Assembly (NCBI GenBank): GCA_946811695.1
Contig: OX328123.1
Location: 33,263,373 to 33,327,372 of the forward strand
Reading direction: 5' to 3'
Origin: Gonocerus acuteangulatus
Lineage: Eukaryota; Arthropoda; Insecta; Hemiptera; Coreidae
Length of the DNA stretch: 64,000 nucleotides
Shown here: piece by piece, positions 1 through 12,829 of the stretch
Numbering within the stretch: the stretch's first letter is position 1
Layout of the letters: every line of letters starts with the position of its first letter
Made by a program: the position numbers and the translations under genes
Notes under the pieces: generated by a model
What the model was told of the DNA's origin: nothing
Databases searched by the model: none
The model's input: only the letters and a program-made list of their open reading frames with translations

Positions 1-664
1 ATATTGTATCATTCATCATATTACCAGATGTATTTATATACAGAATGTAATAATCAATAAAGAAATAGATAGATAGATCAATAGCGAATACGACCTTCAG
101 AGGTATTTTAATCGTTTTATTTATTTATTTATTTATTTACTAATGAACATCCGCTTGTAAAGCGATTCGCCGAAAACAATTATTACATATATACATGAAA
201 TTACTTTATTACATCTGTACAACAATGCCTGGTTGACCACAGTGGAATTTCGTCTTACTAGGCAGAAAGGAAACAGGCTTAAAAATACTTTCGGCAGTAA
301 CCTTCCCCTTTGAGATTGACATTGGAGGAAGACAAAATTTCGATAAAACACTCATAGAACTTTGAAGATGATTACATCTCGATCACCAAGGGTAATAGTT
401 ACATCAACCAGTGAAGATAACCGCTCAGCAAACATCAATTAATGAAGACATTTAAACGGTGTGGGGTTAATAATAAAAATCAATTAATGGCAATTAAGAT
501 AAGATAAATTGTACTCCCGCAGAAGCTACGAAAACTAAACATATTCCTTGCAAAAATAAATAGCAAAAAATATAGATCACTCTTATAAGTTACAAGTTGC
601 TACTTACAACCACCATAATCAGCTGTTCGTAAATTGTTACTTGCAAAGGACTGATATTGCTGGC
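1..664. other. Unassigned A+T-rich flank
   Basis: No supportable gene or transposon. It contains short simple-sequence tracts: GATA-like units near 64-80 and TTTA units at about 116-140. Confidence 0.5.
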
Positions 665-2125
665 CTAAAAATCGTTACACCTTCTGAGAGTTCTTGGTAA
701 CACGAGGTGGGGTGCTGACAGGAAAGTATTGCTAAACGTCTATCGAAGTTACACCCGGTCTCTTCAGGATTACGGATGCGTAGCTTACTCGTCTGCCAGG
801 CCCACTACACTAAACATGCTCAATCCAATACATAACACTGGTTTACGATTATCTCTAGGTGCTTTCAGATCTAGTCCAGTGATCAGCTTGTACGCAGAAG
901 CCGTCGAACCTCCTCTAACTTACAGGAGAGCAGTATTATCGGCGGCTTATTATTACAAACTTAGGTCGCTGCCGAATGAAACTTCCATAAAAGATATCAC
1001 GGAAAATCCCAATCTGTACAAATATGAACAAAGGAGAAGCCATGTCCGACCATTTATTGTAAGATTTCTTGAAATGGAAGACATGTTTCACCTCCGACAA
1101 TATAACATTATGACTCACAGACGAAGCTCGAACCCGCCTTGGACATTACGGAACTACAACGTCGACCTAACTCTTACAAAATACCATAAAAAGGACCCAC
1201 TGTCAACATTACTACATGCACATTACTTCACCGAGTATATAAAACATCACGAAAACTGCCTGAAAATATTCACAGACGGATCGAAGACTGAATACGGAGT
1301 TGGCTCTGCAGCCGTTGTACAAGGAGAGATTTATGCCCAGAAGCTGCCTCCATATATAAAAATTCTAGGGGCAGAACTATATGCTATCCTCCTTGCACTG
1401 AAAAATACTCCAAATTCACTTCATAAACATATTATCATTTTCAGTGACTCGTTGGGCTCGCTGCAATGTCTCCAAAATATGTATACAGCCCACCCCATAT
1501 GCACTGAAATAAAATATACAATACACGACTTACAGACTACAGGAAAACATATAACACTCTCATGGCTGCCTGGACATAAAGACCTCGGACAAAATACGAC
1601 AGCTGACAGACATGCTAGACTTCTGACAGAAGAACTGACATACTTACCATTTGATCTATTTCACCATGACGTTACTAGACATACTAGGAGAATAATACTA
1701 GACAAATGGCGACTTGATTGGCATACTGTGACTGACAATAAACTAAGAACTATGAAACCCAATATTACAGACTGGACATCATCGTACAGGAGCTCACGCC
1801 GAGAAGAAGTAGTCCTTGCGAGGCCATACACGCATAACTCATGGGTACCTGATGACAAAGACTCGCAAACCTAAGTGTACGACTTGCAACATAGACCTTA
1901 CAGTAAAACATATTCTAACAGACTGCCGGTTACGGCATAACTTGGACATTCCTCATGACCTGACAGACATACTTTCAGAAGGCAGCCAGCATATTGACAC
2001 AGCATTGACATATTTGAAAAACACTAACATGTACGACAAAATAGAAAACGATTCAATAACCAGAAGATTCCATTTTACCTTTTTTGCAATAATGATACGG
2101 TAAAAATATATAAATAAATGATAGG
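665..2125 (+). pseudogene. 5'-truncated LINE ORF2 relic, RNase H domain plus C-terminal zinc knuckle
   Basis: This is the C-terminal third of a non-LTR retrotransposon pol protein of the RNase H-bearing I/R1/LOA-like group (clade is inference). The reading frame is already open upstream of the first Met at 729 (LRVLGNTRWGADRK-type sequence), so the copy is 5' truncated and the RT core is missing. Counting from the Met at 729, the RNase H catalytic set is complete: D183 in FTDGSK, E216 in AELYAILLAL, D240 in FSDS and D293 in TADRHA, with an LPGHKD loop. A frameshift near 1816-1824 moves the rest into another frame, where THGY and a C-X2-C-X7-H-X4-C knuckle (CTTCNIDLTVKHILTDC) are read to the stop at 2101-2103. 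An AT-rich 3' end follows. This is a dead but fairly well preserved copy. Confidence 0.88.
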
Positions 2126-2601
2126 ACTTATGGTCTCCTCCTCTGCTATCCTTTGCCAAAGCACGGTGCTAGGTTCACTAGTTACAATAATCTTTCTATA
2201 AACAAATTATCGTTCAAGTCACCCAAGGCTGCTAACATTTCAGCATTGCACATTCTATTAGGGGGTTATGACAATTAAAACACCAAGAACCTTGGAAAAA
2301 TATACTTTTTCATCTATTTTCTATTCAAAAATTGTTTTTTGACAGGAGATACAAGAGATGTGGACAAAGTAGTTATGAAAAATTATTCAATTTTCAAATT
2401 AGATTTTATGAAGGTTTTAGTGCATTTATAAAGGGATGGATATTTTTGCAAATATGTTTTATATTCAAAGGAGTGAAAAGTAAAATATAAAGAATTAATT
2501 CTATAATGTTTCCAAATATGGATGCTATGGCAAAAAGTAGGGATGAGGCAGAATGGTCGGACTTCAAGTTTGCAGGTATTCCTAGAATTTGTGCTTTATG
2601 A
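2126..2601. other. Unassigned intergenic
   Basis: A+T-rich sequence in which I see no gene or repeat structure. Confidence 0.4.
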
Positions 2602-2614
2602 AGTAACGTTCTTT

Positions 2615-2805
2615 TTTTTCTTTTTTTCTTTTTTTTTTAACGGCGCATCGACAAATCTTGGCCATTAGCGCCGACATCCAGGGTGCAGCCAGGAATTTTC
2701 TCAGCGTGCCCTGAGATGAGAAAATGCCTGCCCCCGGTGGGGATCGAACCCACCATCTCCCGCTTATGGATCCAGCGCGCTAGCCTCGAGACCAAGAGGG
2801 ACCCC
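2615..2805 (-). mobile_element. SINE1 copy 1 (tRNA-derived), full length
   Basis: Read on the minus strand it has a tRNA-like head with an A-box-like GGCTAGCGCGCTGG and a B box GGTTCGATCCC, a short body and an A-rich tail (T-rich on the plus strand). It is flanked by a perfect 13-bp target-site duplication, AGTAACGTTCTTT, at 2602-2614 and 2806-2818. That fixes both ends and shows LINE-mediated insertion. Confidence 0.9.
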
Positions 2806-2949
2806 AGTAACGTTCTTTATGACATTTTCTTAAACTATTGTTGAAACACGACTTTTGGGCGTCGAAATCACGTGAGTACTCCCGGCATTAGTCATCATGA
2901 CAAAGTCATAAGAGAATTTTCCACCAAGAAATATGTTAAACGTTATAAG

Positions 2950-3781
2950 TAGGCACCGGATTTTTAGGATAAAATAAGCACTCAATTAGGTTTTCGCAAC
3001 AGGTATAATAGGTCTTTTTAAAAATCCATTTTAGGTTTTTTAAGGTGATAAAATGTTTCAATAGGTTCAACAAATAGTTCTTTTTAGGATTTTATTTAAA
3101 AATCCATGTTAGATTTTTATTAGTTGATCAAAATGTTTCAATAGGTTCAAAGAATATGTTCAACCTTTAATTATTTATCATTAATAATTTTGATTAGTTT
3201 ATAATTGATAAATTAATATGTATATAAATAGAGAGATAAAAATAAATAACAAATAACATTATTTTATAGTATAGTATATTGAGAAGGAAAATGAATGAGC
3301 ATGGAATGCGAGTGCACCACTAGGTCTCTGGAGGAACATCGAAGCCTTAGAAATGGGAGCTGCTTCAATCAAGCGTCAAGAACTGTTACCAGTTTGTTAA
3401 AATGTGTTCTGGTGGCAGAGACACTCCTAGTCAAATTCCCTGATCGTCTGGACCCGGGAAGTTGCTTTTAAGAAAATTTGTTTCATTGAGGAAATGAGTT
3501 CATTGAATTGTATTTTCTATTTTAAAGATTAGGTCTGTATAGGTCATTCCATCGTTATTTAGGTGATTTTAGGTGATATCGGTTGAGAAGTAATCAAAGT
3601 ATGATGTTTCTTGACATTGGGGCGCTCCGGTTTAGGTGATATCATCCTGAATAGGTTATTTTTAGGTTCTTCCAAATTTTTACGAATGATACTGCAAGAC
3701 GCGAATCATATAAAAAACCTATCATTAACATGTTTAGGAGAAAGGAAAAAAATAGGTGAAAACCTAAGAATCCGGTCCCTA
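2950..3781. mobile_element. Non-autonomous hAT-like element, 832 bp
   Basis: The ends are inverted: TAGGCACCGGATTTTTAGG on the left against CCTAAGAATCCGGTCCCTA on the right. The flanks match over 7 of 8 bases (GTTATAAG 2942-2949, GTTATAAA 3782-3789). TAGG termini and an 8-bp duplication fit hAT. The interior has no transposase and holds repeated TAGGT/AGGTGAT motifs, including an imperfect duplication of about 85 bp at 3010-3160. Confidence 0.7.
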
Positions 3782-3904
3782 GTTATAAATATTTTTCTAT
3801 AAAGTAACTTACTGAATATCCTTCCGTTTACAAAACAAAGATAAATAAGCTAATAAATAGAGAATGTGTAAATACTATAGGTGTATGTATGAGTGTTTGT
3901 ATTT

Positions 3905-3907
<3 letters not shown>

Positions 3908-3945
<38 letters not shown>
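3908..3945. repeat. (TA)n microsatellite
   Basis: Uninterrupted TA dinucleotides. Confidence 0.95.
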
Positions 3946-3949
<4 letters not shown>

Positions 3950-4828
3950 TAACACATTTACATGTATACATAAATATTGCAACGAATTCTTCGTCCGTTT
4001 ATTTCTTTGCTGAGGACTCTGACCAAGTGATATATAGCAGATTATTCCTAATCCCTTCTATGGTAGATATATTCAAGATGTCTACCACCTGTTTTGATAA
4101 TTCCTTTCTATCTTTATTTGGTCAATGAGGGTAAATTATTTGCCAATATCTAATTAAGACTCAAAATAATTTCCTATTTTTACAATTAACATTTATCCTA
4201 TCCTGATATCTTCAGTGGAGGCTCAGATTACAATAGCTTGAACGTTGCCCTCTTAGTTTCAATGTACAGAATTATTCTTTAAACAGATGCCATACTTATT
4301 GAATTGTAAAGAACTTAAAGATAATTAATATACCCTTTCAACATGCATTCATTTTGTAGAAAATTCATATCGTACTCCAAATTATTGTCCTCTAGTAGAT
4401 AGAAGTTTTTTAATAATCCGAAAAATATAGCAATAATATAATAATTATAAATGAATAAATAAAGGAAATATATTTATTTTCTGATACATGAAGCGGTAAT
4501 TTATGTAAATAATAGATAAATTCGAAGTATAAATATTTAAAAAATGAAACAGCTTTCTAGCATCAAAATATATATTTAAGAATAATAAAATCAAATCTGA
4601 ATATACTCAACATATGCATAAGATGATTATTAATTAATTGCTAATTGAAGTTTTAATTATAATAAAGTGACTTTATAATAATAAGCTAATTAAACAAAAA
4701 AAATCATTAAATACCTTATTACAATGAAAGCGAGAGAGCTGTGATCTTGGGACGGCGACACAACTGCACTGGTCTGTTAAAGGGTAGGGACTGACAACCA
4801 CCTCCTACCTCTCCGTGTTCTTATAGTA

Positions 4829-4866
4829 CTCCTAGGGGTGGGGCAGAGGGAGGGGAGGGGAGGAGA
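4829..4866 (+). other. G-quadruplex-capable tract
   Basis: Five runs of three or four G separated by 1-4 nt (GGGGTGGGGCAGAGGG then AGGGGAGGGG). It is an isolated G-rich island in A+T-rich DNA. No adjacent gene is recognised. Confidence 0.7.
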
Positions 4867-5830
4867 CATTTTATAGTAACAGTAGGAAACCTAATATTTA
4901 ATTACATACAAGGTGAAAATATATCTAGGATATTCAAATCATCTAATGAAGTTGGTAATTTTTACTATTGTATACAATTTTGCAAACTTCTCTAACCATT
5001 TGAAGGTTAGGCAGAAGTGATGTTTTTTTTCTTACCCGAACATGAAAATTTTTCTGAAAGCACTAACGTAAAAGAACTAGCAAAATTATCAACACGAAAA
5101 GATACGAATGGCAGTGATCTCTTGGCATCAAAGACGTTATTACACTTACATACAATAACATTCTTGAGAAGTGGCTGCAATTTTTACTACTTACATGAGA
5201 CAAGAAATCAAATGTACAGTTGAAGCTTAAAAATAAATAAAACTTAAAAACCTACTTGCAGACAATGAACCTTAATATCTTAACCTTACAACATGAATGA
5301 ACTTCTGACAGAGGGAAGCCATTCCATAAACACTATTTTTGAATGTCTAAAACACATACTTAATTCTAGACTCTTAAGCTACTTCTGATATCTATCTATT
5401 AACATTGGAGAAAATGATAACTTTCATTATATTTATTTCATATTCCAACTGGTAAATTGAATCCCCTCCTTTCAGATATATGTGTGTGAATACACACACA
5501 CAAGTGTATATATATAATAGTTTTCAGTTCTTTGGAGGCTTAGGGTCATGCAAAGTAGTAGTCTTTTGGATTACACTACTTTATTTATTATTTATTCCCT
5601 ACATGTTTCTTGTCTTTTCACTCTTTTGGGGTGCTTCTACAACAAGATACTTTTTTGTACGTCCAAATGTCAAATTTTATTTAAAATACGAAAATAGTTG
5701 AATGTTCCAATAAATATAATGTCATAACACCTAAAATAAAAATATTTTTAAAACTTTTTTAACTTTTACTAAAACTATTTGTAGCCTTACCTTGTCAATT
5801 GTCCTCTCGTCACTGCGGAATACTAGCTCC

Positions 5831-6044
5831 ATATCGTCGATACAAATGCAAATTCTATACTGATGTACGTTGTTGGAAAATATAAAAAATTAAAGAAAAG
5901 TGATTATCAATTACATAGCAACAAACTAACGCATGTGCATTAAGTCGAATTAAAATATACAATAGAATAAAATTTATATAATGTTATCCATAAGGTACCA
6001 AACCACTTTTCACATTCGACACTTTGCATTTGTATCGACGATAT
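5831..6044. repeat. 22-bp perfect inverted repeat
   Basis: The 22-nt arms at 5831-5852 and 6023-6044 are exact reverse complements, with core ATCGTCGATACAAATGC, and are separated by 170 bp. This may be the TIR remnant of a small MITE. No clear target duplication was seen. Confidence 0.7.
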
Positions 6045-7597
6045 GTATTATGATTATCAATAAGGCCTAGTCTTTATCGAAATGTGGTTTCATCAGTGTG
6101 ATCTTAGTAAAATCGATCGGACAAAAATGTACTAATGTCGGTCTTAATCATTTATGAACTGGCAAATTTAATGGACATTTTTAAGATATGTTCTTTTATA
6201 AACTGTTGCTTTTGAATTTTCCAGAATATAAATATTTTCTTTTTAACATATTTCTTTCTTTGTTTGCTCTTTGATATTGAATCTCATGTATTGATTGTTC
6301 TCTCAAACTTTGTAATATTGATTGTTCTCTCAATGATGTGTTGTTTTCATCTGTGTAAATGCTTTTAGCATGTTGAAAAATTCTTATATTTTAAACATGC
6401 CTTTACCGATAAATATTTGAAAAACGTTTTCAAAAGTTCTTTCATGAGTCAAAACATTCTTCCTACATAAAACTATATGTTATAACTTTTTAACTTACAT
6501 GAATAAAATTAAGTGTGATTATGTTTTACTTAACAATTGTCATATTGTTTAATTAATCACTCATAACAAGTAGCCCTATTTCATAATATAAGAACACTCA
6601 CAGAAAATTAATCGCTCATTTCTCTTAATATTTGATAAACAAGGTTACAGCAGAGACCAGAAGATGGCACCACCATACTATACTGGCTGTTAAAGTTAAA
6701 AGGTAATATGGTATCAGTTTCACCAAATCTTCATACATGCAATCACAATGACATCCACTCAAATTCTGCTTCTTCTTTTGAGCATGTATTAAAGGAACAC
6801 TCATACCCGAATTATTCACTTCTTTTCAATATCATAAAACCTTAGTGTTCCACAGATGGAGTGCTTGTAAAATTGCGATCAAAATTGTGTATTATATATA
6901 TATTTTTTTCAAAAATTCTTGAATGTAAATAATATAATTAAAATGTGATTTTCAACACATTTGTATAGAAGTTCAGGTTTTTCACCAAATGTGTCAATGT
7001 CATTAATACAAAAATTCCCTTTTATTTTTATGTAGAGAAGAGAAATATTCGGTTATTTTTAAACAAATTTTGTTTTCATTCCGGATATATTCATACATCA
7101 AAAAGGAAATTAAATATTTTTCCCAATATGGTATTCCTTAATTATTTACTTAAGTACTATAAATGCCCAATAGTTATTAAAGAATTATCATATTTAAATT
7201 TTCAGCTACATACATGAATAAGAATTTATAAATCACAATTTCTATCCTTTATTCATAATAATTTTGTTTATTATTTTTGTTGGAAGGTGGAAAATTCAAA
7301 AGAGCATCCTATCCATGATTGATAGAAATACTCCAATGCCACTTACTTGTAGGGTCTAGCAATGAAAGTTAATTTTACAATACCACGAAATTTTAGTGGC
7401 TTACACAATTTTCCAGAAAATTTCCCGTTTCAAAAGTTTCTGGAAAATGTACAACACTACTTGTGATCTGTGGTTAATATACTTATTTCCTACCAAGTTA
7501 CTGGAATAATCGCATAATTTCCGTAATTATTATAAAATCAATTTACGGAAACTATGGCGTTTATCTAATTAAGCGCCAAAACACACACACACACACA

Positions 7598-7625
7598 TAT
7601 ATATATATATCTATATATATCTATA

Positions 7626-7683
<58 letters not shown>
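7598..7683. repeat. (TA)n microsatellite
   Basis: A long TA run, preceded by CA units and TATC interruptions. Confidence 0.95.
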
Positions 7684-7687
<4 letters not shown>

Positions 7688-7915
7688 TGAGTGGCTTAAT
7701 ATGAAAGACGGACATCTGTAAAAAAATCGAAATTTTGTTAGCAGTGGATTCCAATACGATTTTGTCTGCTCTTTACAATGATGAAATTAGATTCTGTAAA
7801 AACGGACGTAAACGTGTAATTTCTGGCTTCAAAGTAGATGCTTTGTTTCAAAAACGGACTTCTGCTGTGGAGGTTGCTTTCATAAACGGACACCTACCAA
7901 TCACCTTATGGGAAA
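7684..7915 (+). repeat. Repeat C copy 1 (GGACAxxTG-motif repeat)
   Basis: Begins directly after a TA tract with GAGTGGCTTAATAT and contains several copies of a short motif resembling AAAACGGACACCTG. The same arrangement recurs inverted at 12830-13170, also abutting a TA tract. Non-coding as far as I can see. Confidence 0.5.
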
Positions 7916-8487
7916 GCCAGATTATGATCACGTGACAGCAATGGCAGCCATTGTTCGATAATTTCAATGATGTGCTGTGTACTGCTTATTTTCATGTGTT
8001 ACTTTTGTATAGACTGTTTATAATGTTAATTTTATACAATTTTGGAAGTGAAAACAAACATATCAGTGAGTGATGTGAGTGCAAGAAAGAGGAAGAGTAA
8101 TCCACAAAATTGAAAACGAAACATCGAGAAATGTCAAAGGGAAGCATAATCTCTCATCTAGGAGTATAAATTATTTTACGTCAAACCAAACAAAATAATC
8201 TAACGTGAGGTCAAAGTTTGATGTCAGATATGTTAGAGTTATTTACAACAAATATTGTAATACAAGTTTAACTACTAAGATGGCAATAATGGCGTACATA
8301 CTAGACTTCAAATTAGGCTCTACAAACTTTAGCGTCAGAGGTTACTCGTGAAGGTGATAGTACTTCATTAGTCATTTGATAGTATATTTCTTGTTCTGTG
8401 AGTTCAGGTATTGTGCTAAAGGCCTTCCTCGGTATCCTACCTGCAATCGCAGAATTGGATATCGGTTCTCAATTCTAAAATATAAAA
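7916..8487. other. Unassigned intergenic
   Basis: No recognisable gene or repeat before the start of element A1. Confidence 0.4.
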
Positions 8488-10153
8488 GTCCGACTCGAAG
8501 GAACTGCGTCATCTTCGCGCGGTTACGTACATCTGGAAGAAATGGAATAGATTAGCATCACAAATCACAGGAAACTGGCAGTAGCCAACTTACACAGAAG
8601 CGGATAATTCTTTATCTGTATAAGTCAATACAATTATGTTCTGAAAACGTACTTACTCTTCGACTACTGCTGAGAAGGCTCTATTCTAAACAACCAAAAA
8701 TTCGTTGTCATTTTAAGTATCTTCTTTTACTAGCAAATTCGTTTTACTGTTGTAATCAACTGTAAATATGTGCTTCATGGCGAATAAAATTCTGTCGTGG
8801 GTTAAATCTTTCTATAAAATAAGAAATAACGATAACTTCAGTTGGAGGCTATGAGGAAGGTTATATAGATAGGAGAATTCAAAACAAACTACGTCATCAT
8901 GATTAGCCACTGCCATCATGATTACCACAGCCACTCCAAACTTATTACCAAAACCTTTCCTTTAGCTTATTTTACTACAATACTAATTTTACTGATAAAT
9001 GCAATTTAAAACAAGAAACAACCAATTAAAAGGTGAGATAAACAAAGAGAAAAACCCTTTCAAAACAACAAAACAAACACTTTTTAAGTTTTATGGGCTT
9101 ATATCTCTGATTAGCGTTGCCCCATCGAATATTGCTTCAGAACCTTTTTTGAAGAGAATTTAGTAAGCATTCGAATGGTCACCTTCCACTTACCACAATT
9201 TCCCAACCGTTATCGAGATATTTACGAAAAATTTATGAAGATCGGAAACCTTTTTATGTCTATTAATAAAATAATTTTTTTCGCATATTTCCTTAACTCC
9301 AAATATAACCAAAATTTAAACATCTTAGTTGGGATTAATTTCCAAGATGTAGAAACTATTTCAATTGAATCCCGCGATTATAAGTACCAACAAAACAATA
9401 ATGACTTACAAAAACATTGATTCCACTTTTCTCAGAAACGGTTACAGATATCGCCTTAAAAATGGTTCATTCGTTTTCCTATGTTAAGAAACCTATAAAA
9501 CAAGTACCTGCAAGCATATGAACTCAGAAAGTCCGACTCGTAGGAACTGCATCATCTCAGCGCGGTTCTGTTCTTATCTCTAGTCTAATTTGGAAATATT
9601 AAAATAGAAGCAGTTATTACTTCGGTTCCACCAGTCTTGAAAGGTCTTGATTTACGATCTTACCTGGAAGGGTCGGCTAACACTAGAAACAGTCCCACTA
9701 GTTACAAGGTCTTGGAATCTTGGAAATTTATATTTCTAACAATAAATTGTTTTTGTTATTTTACTTAACCTGTTTTATTGTCAATTACATTATTCAACTA
9801 TAATCAATTAAAAAATAACAAGGAATAAAACAGACAAAAAGAACCGTTCAAATAAACGAAATCAATTACTTTAAAGTTTTATTTCTCCGATTGACATCGC
9901 CTAATTAAAACTTTCGTCACAACCTTTTTTGTTGAACATTTAGTAAGCTTTCGAATAGTCCCCTTCCGTTTACCAAGATTCTAAACCGTTATTAATGAAA
10001 GTATACGAAGTTCCCAAACCTTTTCATTATTTCTACCAACAGGAAATTTGTCTCATTTTACCTATCCTGTTTTACACCCAAATAAATTTTCCTAACATAA
10101 GAAATTACAAAAATAAAAATCAATAAAAAACTAAGGGAAAGAGACAAAAAAAA

Positions 10154-10950
10154 GTCCGACTCGCAGGAGCTGCATCATCTTAGCGCGGTTCCTGTTCATA
10201 TCCCTATTGTCATTTGAAAAGCTTAGAATAGAAACAGATAATATTTTTCCCATGAAGATGGATGATAAGTAAAGATCGAACGGTGGGGATTCGGCTAAAG
10301 AAACCTCAATAAGATTTTTGTTAAAAAGCTTTGTCGCTTTGTTTTAGCCTTCGTCAGCTAAAATGACAAGAAAAACAGAAATTAATACAAAAACAAAAAA
10401 AAAAAGTTTATAATTGAGATAAGTAACAGAACTATAAATACAATTAACTTATTATAAAAGAACAATTTCGTCTTAAATTCTTAGAATGAGTAGAATGAAA
10501 ATCAATAGAAACATAACAGAAAAAAAAGGCTATTTTACTGAAGTTTATATAAGTGAAGGTGCTTATAGTAACATTAATTGATTTTACAAAGAAATAAGAA
10601 ACTATATACCAATGAAAACTATAGTAGCTAATAGTAAAATTAATTAATTTTACAAAGAAATAAGATACAACATACCAATGGAAATGCCGGGAGGCAGAGG
10701 AGGACCAAGGTTGACAGTTAAGTAACCATTGTGGATAATATTTTCCTCGGCCTTTGTTCAAAGGGTTTTATGGCTTTACCTGGTCCTGGTCCGCCACAAC
10801 CCTAGAATCCTCTTCTACCGATACTTCATTTCATACGTTTCAAGGAATTGGAAAATATCAAAAATTTTCTTATATTCCTGTGTTCTTTTACTATAGTAAT
10901 AATTCTACAAATAAAATCAATTGAAAAATAAAATAAAAAAAAAACCAACA
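10154..10950 (+). mobile_element. Family A 5' end A3 nested in A2
   Basis: A third GTCCGACTCGCAGG start with the GCGCGGTTCC inboard repeat, in the same orientation. No separate 3' end is found, so A2 and A3 share one 3' end, or one of them lost its own. The end coordinate is approximate. Confidence 0.5.
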
Positions 10951-11760
10951 GCATGAAGGCAATTGAAAATATTCAAAAGACGTCATCGAATCTCTTTCTC
11001 TTGGCAAGCTATATTTCTAACAATGAATTGTTTTTCTTATTTTACCTAATCTGTTTTATTGTCAAATACATTACCCAACTATAAGCAATTAAAAAATAAC
11101 AAGGAATAGAAACAGACAAAAAGAACTGTTCCAATAAACGAAATCAATTACTTCAAAGTTTAAGCACTTATTTCTCCGATTGACATCACCTAATCAAAAA
11201 TTGTTTCAGAATCTTTTTTGTAGAGAATTTATAAAGCTTTCAGATAATTTCAATCCACTTATCACGATTTCCCAACCGTGTTCGAGATATAAATGAAATT
11301 ATACGAAGTTCCCAAAACATTTCATGTCTGTTCATAAAATATTTTATTCTAACCCTTCCTTAACTCCAAACGTAACCAAAAGTTTAACATGTTAGTTTTG
11401 ATGAAATTCAAACATGCAAAAAATGTTTCAACTGAATTCCATGGTTCTAAGTACCCAAACCAAAAACGATATTCAACAACTATGATTCCAATTTTCTCGA
11501 AAACGGTTAAAGCTATCGCCTTGAAAATGAATTCATTCGTTTTTCTTGGCCAAGAAGCCTATAAAACGAGTACTTACAAGCTTATGAACTCAAAAACGTA
11601 AGCGTTACAATTTTTTTTTCGCGAATTTCGCCCCAAACGCCATCTTCCAGTGGGCGGATTCTGCTGGTTAACGAACTTGACCTTTCAAATTGGACGAAGG
11701 ATTTTTGTACCAAATTTCATCAAAATCGGACCATTAGGGAAGCCAGAAATGAGCGAACAG

Positions 11761-11763
<3 letters not shown>

Positions 11764-11820
<57 letters not shown>

Positions 11821-11822
11821 AT

Positions 11823-11887
<65 letters not shown>
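11764..11887. repeat. (TA)n tract internal to A2
   Basis: TA run with a few TG/AAAT interruptions at the position where every A copy has its microsatellite. It produces IYIYIY reading frames on both strands that are not genes. Confidence 0.95.
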
Positions 11888-11893
<6 letters not shown>

Positions 11894-12210
11894 AATTTGA
11901 ACCACCGTTATTTTCGGTCTCTAGGGGTTCTGACACGCAAATGTTTCTAGTCGGCACTTCCGGATTGTTTCATGAAATCAACCTTATAAGCGGGGTTCCT
12001 CCCTATGAAGGGAGGGAGGAACCGCGCTAAAACGTAAACGTTACGATTTTTTTTTCTGCGCGAATTTCGCCCCAAACACTATCTTCCAGTGGGCGGATTC
12101 TGCGGGTTAACGAACTTGACCTTTCAAAGTAGACGAAAGATTTTTGTACCAAATTTCATCAAAAACAAGCCATTTTTAAGCTTGCTACAGCGCGAACAGA
12201 CAAGCATATT

Positions 12211-12274
<64 letters not shown>

Positions 12275-12539
12275 AATTTGAACCACCTATATTTTCGTGA
12301 TGTATGGGGTCTGAAACGAAAAATGTTTTAGTCGGCACTTCCGGATTGCGTCGTGAGGTCAACCTCATAAGCGGGTTCTCCCTATGGAGGTAGGGATTAA
12401 CAGCTCTAAAAAATGTGTGAAATCGAGGAGTTCCACGCAGCCTTTTACTCTTCCCCCAAAAAAGTAAACATGATGCATTCATACTAAAATATTGTCGTGC
12501 TGAACCACCCAACCCGAAATGATCCCGCATCTGTGAGGC

Positions 12540-12720
12540 ATAGTTCTCAATCTTCTCATCGCCCTGATCAAGGCTTGAGTTTCAAGCCGAAGCGTTGGCA
12601 ACACTAAAACCATTTTCAATTGTAAAAAAAGTAATTTTCAGTTGTTTTATTAAAAAGCAATGACCGAACCCCGACCATCCCTACCTTCCCATCATCAACG
12701 ATCAACGATCTCCTCTCAAG
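12540..12720 (+). repeat. Degenerate Penelope/hammerhead-like hairpin repeat
   Basis: Contains CTGATCAAGGCTTG, a short loop, then CAAGCCGAAGCGTTGG, followed by a tail with GACCGAACCCCGACC. The same arrangement (CTGAAGAAGGCTTG...CAAGCCGAAACGCTGG, then GACCGAATCC) occurs at 17558-17660. A CTGANGA-stem-GAAAC layout is known from hammerhead ribozymes of Penelope-like elements; assignment to that group is inference. Confidence 0.4.
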
Positions 12721-12829
12721 GAATAAAGATTAAAGTAATGTTTCTTTTCCCTTCGCTTGTATTTGTGGGAACTATATTTACCTCTGTGAAATAAAATGTT
12801 GATAGAAAAAGATCCTCACTTTAAAATTT

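Larger units (their letters stand above)
3946..7590. other. Unassigned 3.6-kb A+T-rich block
   Basis: No coding relic or classified repeat recognised. The small structures inside it are the G-rich tract at 4829-4866, an inverted pair at 5831-5852/6023-6044, a short CA/TG tract near 5485-5510, and a direct repeat of ATTGATTGTTCTCTCAA near 6290 and 6316. Confidence 0.4.
9531..12028 (+). mobile_element. Family A element A2, nested in A1
   Basis: Starts GTCCGACTCG and ends in the terminal hairpin GGTTCCTCCC...GGGAGGAACC followed by GCGCT. The empty site is known from sister copies (five A between CTC and CG). The filled site has five positions on the left (one A changed to G) and four A on the right, so the net gain is AAAA. 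A third 5' end (A3) lies inside it at 10154. Confidence 0.75.
8488..12407 (+). mobile_element. Family A element A1 (Helitron-like/HINE-like), split by A2
   Basis: The 5' end is GTCCGACTCG after AAAA. Its body runs to 9530, where A2 is inserted inside the family's conserved GAACTCAAAAACG string. The body resumes at 12029 with AAAACGTAAACG, continues through a (TA)n tract at about 12216-12271, and ends in a degenerate terminal hairpin (AGCGGGTTCTCCC and so on) at 12407. Its 5' kilobase matches the reverse complement of 30.9-31.9 kb. It encodes no convincing protein; the ORFs in it are conserved non-coding sequence and TA read-through. Classification as Helentron/HINE-like is inference from the asymmetric terminal inverted repeats, internal microsatellite and 3' hairpin. 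Confidence 0.7.

Noticed and set aside
5017..5223. 68-codon ORF with mixed composition at 5.0 kb
   Set aside because: No splice or start support, no family, and isolated in A+T-rich sequence.
11650..12030. Long ORFs with IYIYIYIY tracts on both strands (also at 12.2, 14.1, 24.1, 25.7, 28.1, 34.1, 40.9, 58.9 kb)
   Set aside because: They are translations of (TA)n microsatellites inside A and B elements and open on both strands.
8480..12410. A elements as Polinton or LTR retrotransposons
   Set aside because: No terminal direct repeats, no long TIR, no pol or integrase, and length is only 1-2 kb once nested copies are removed.
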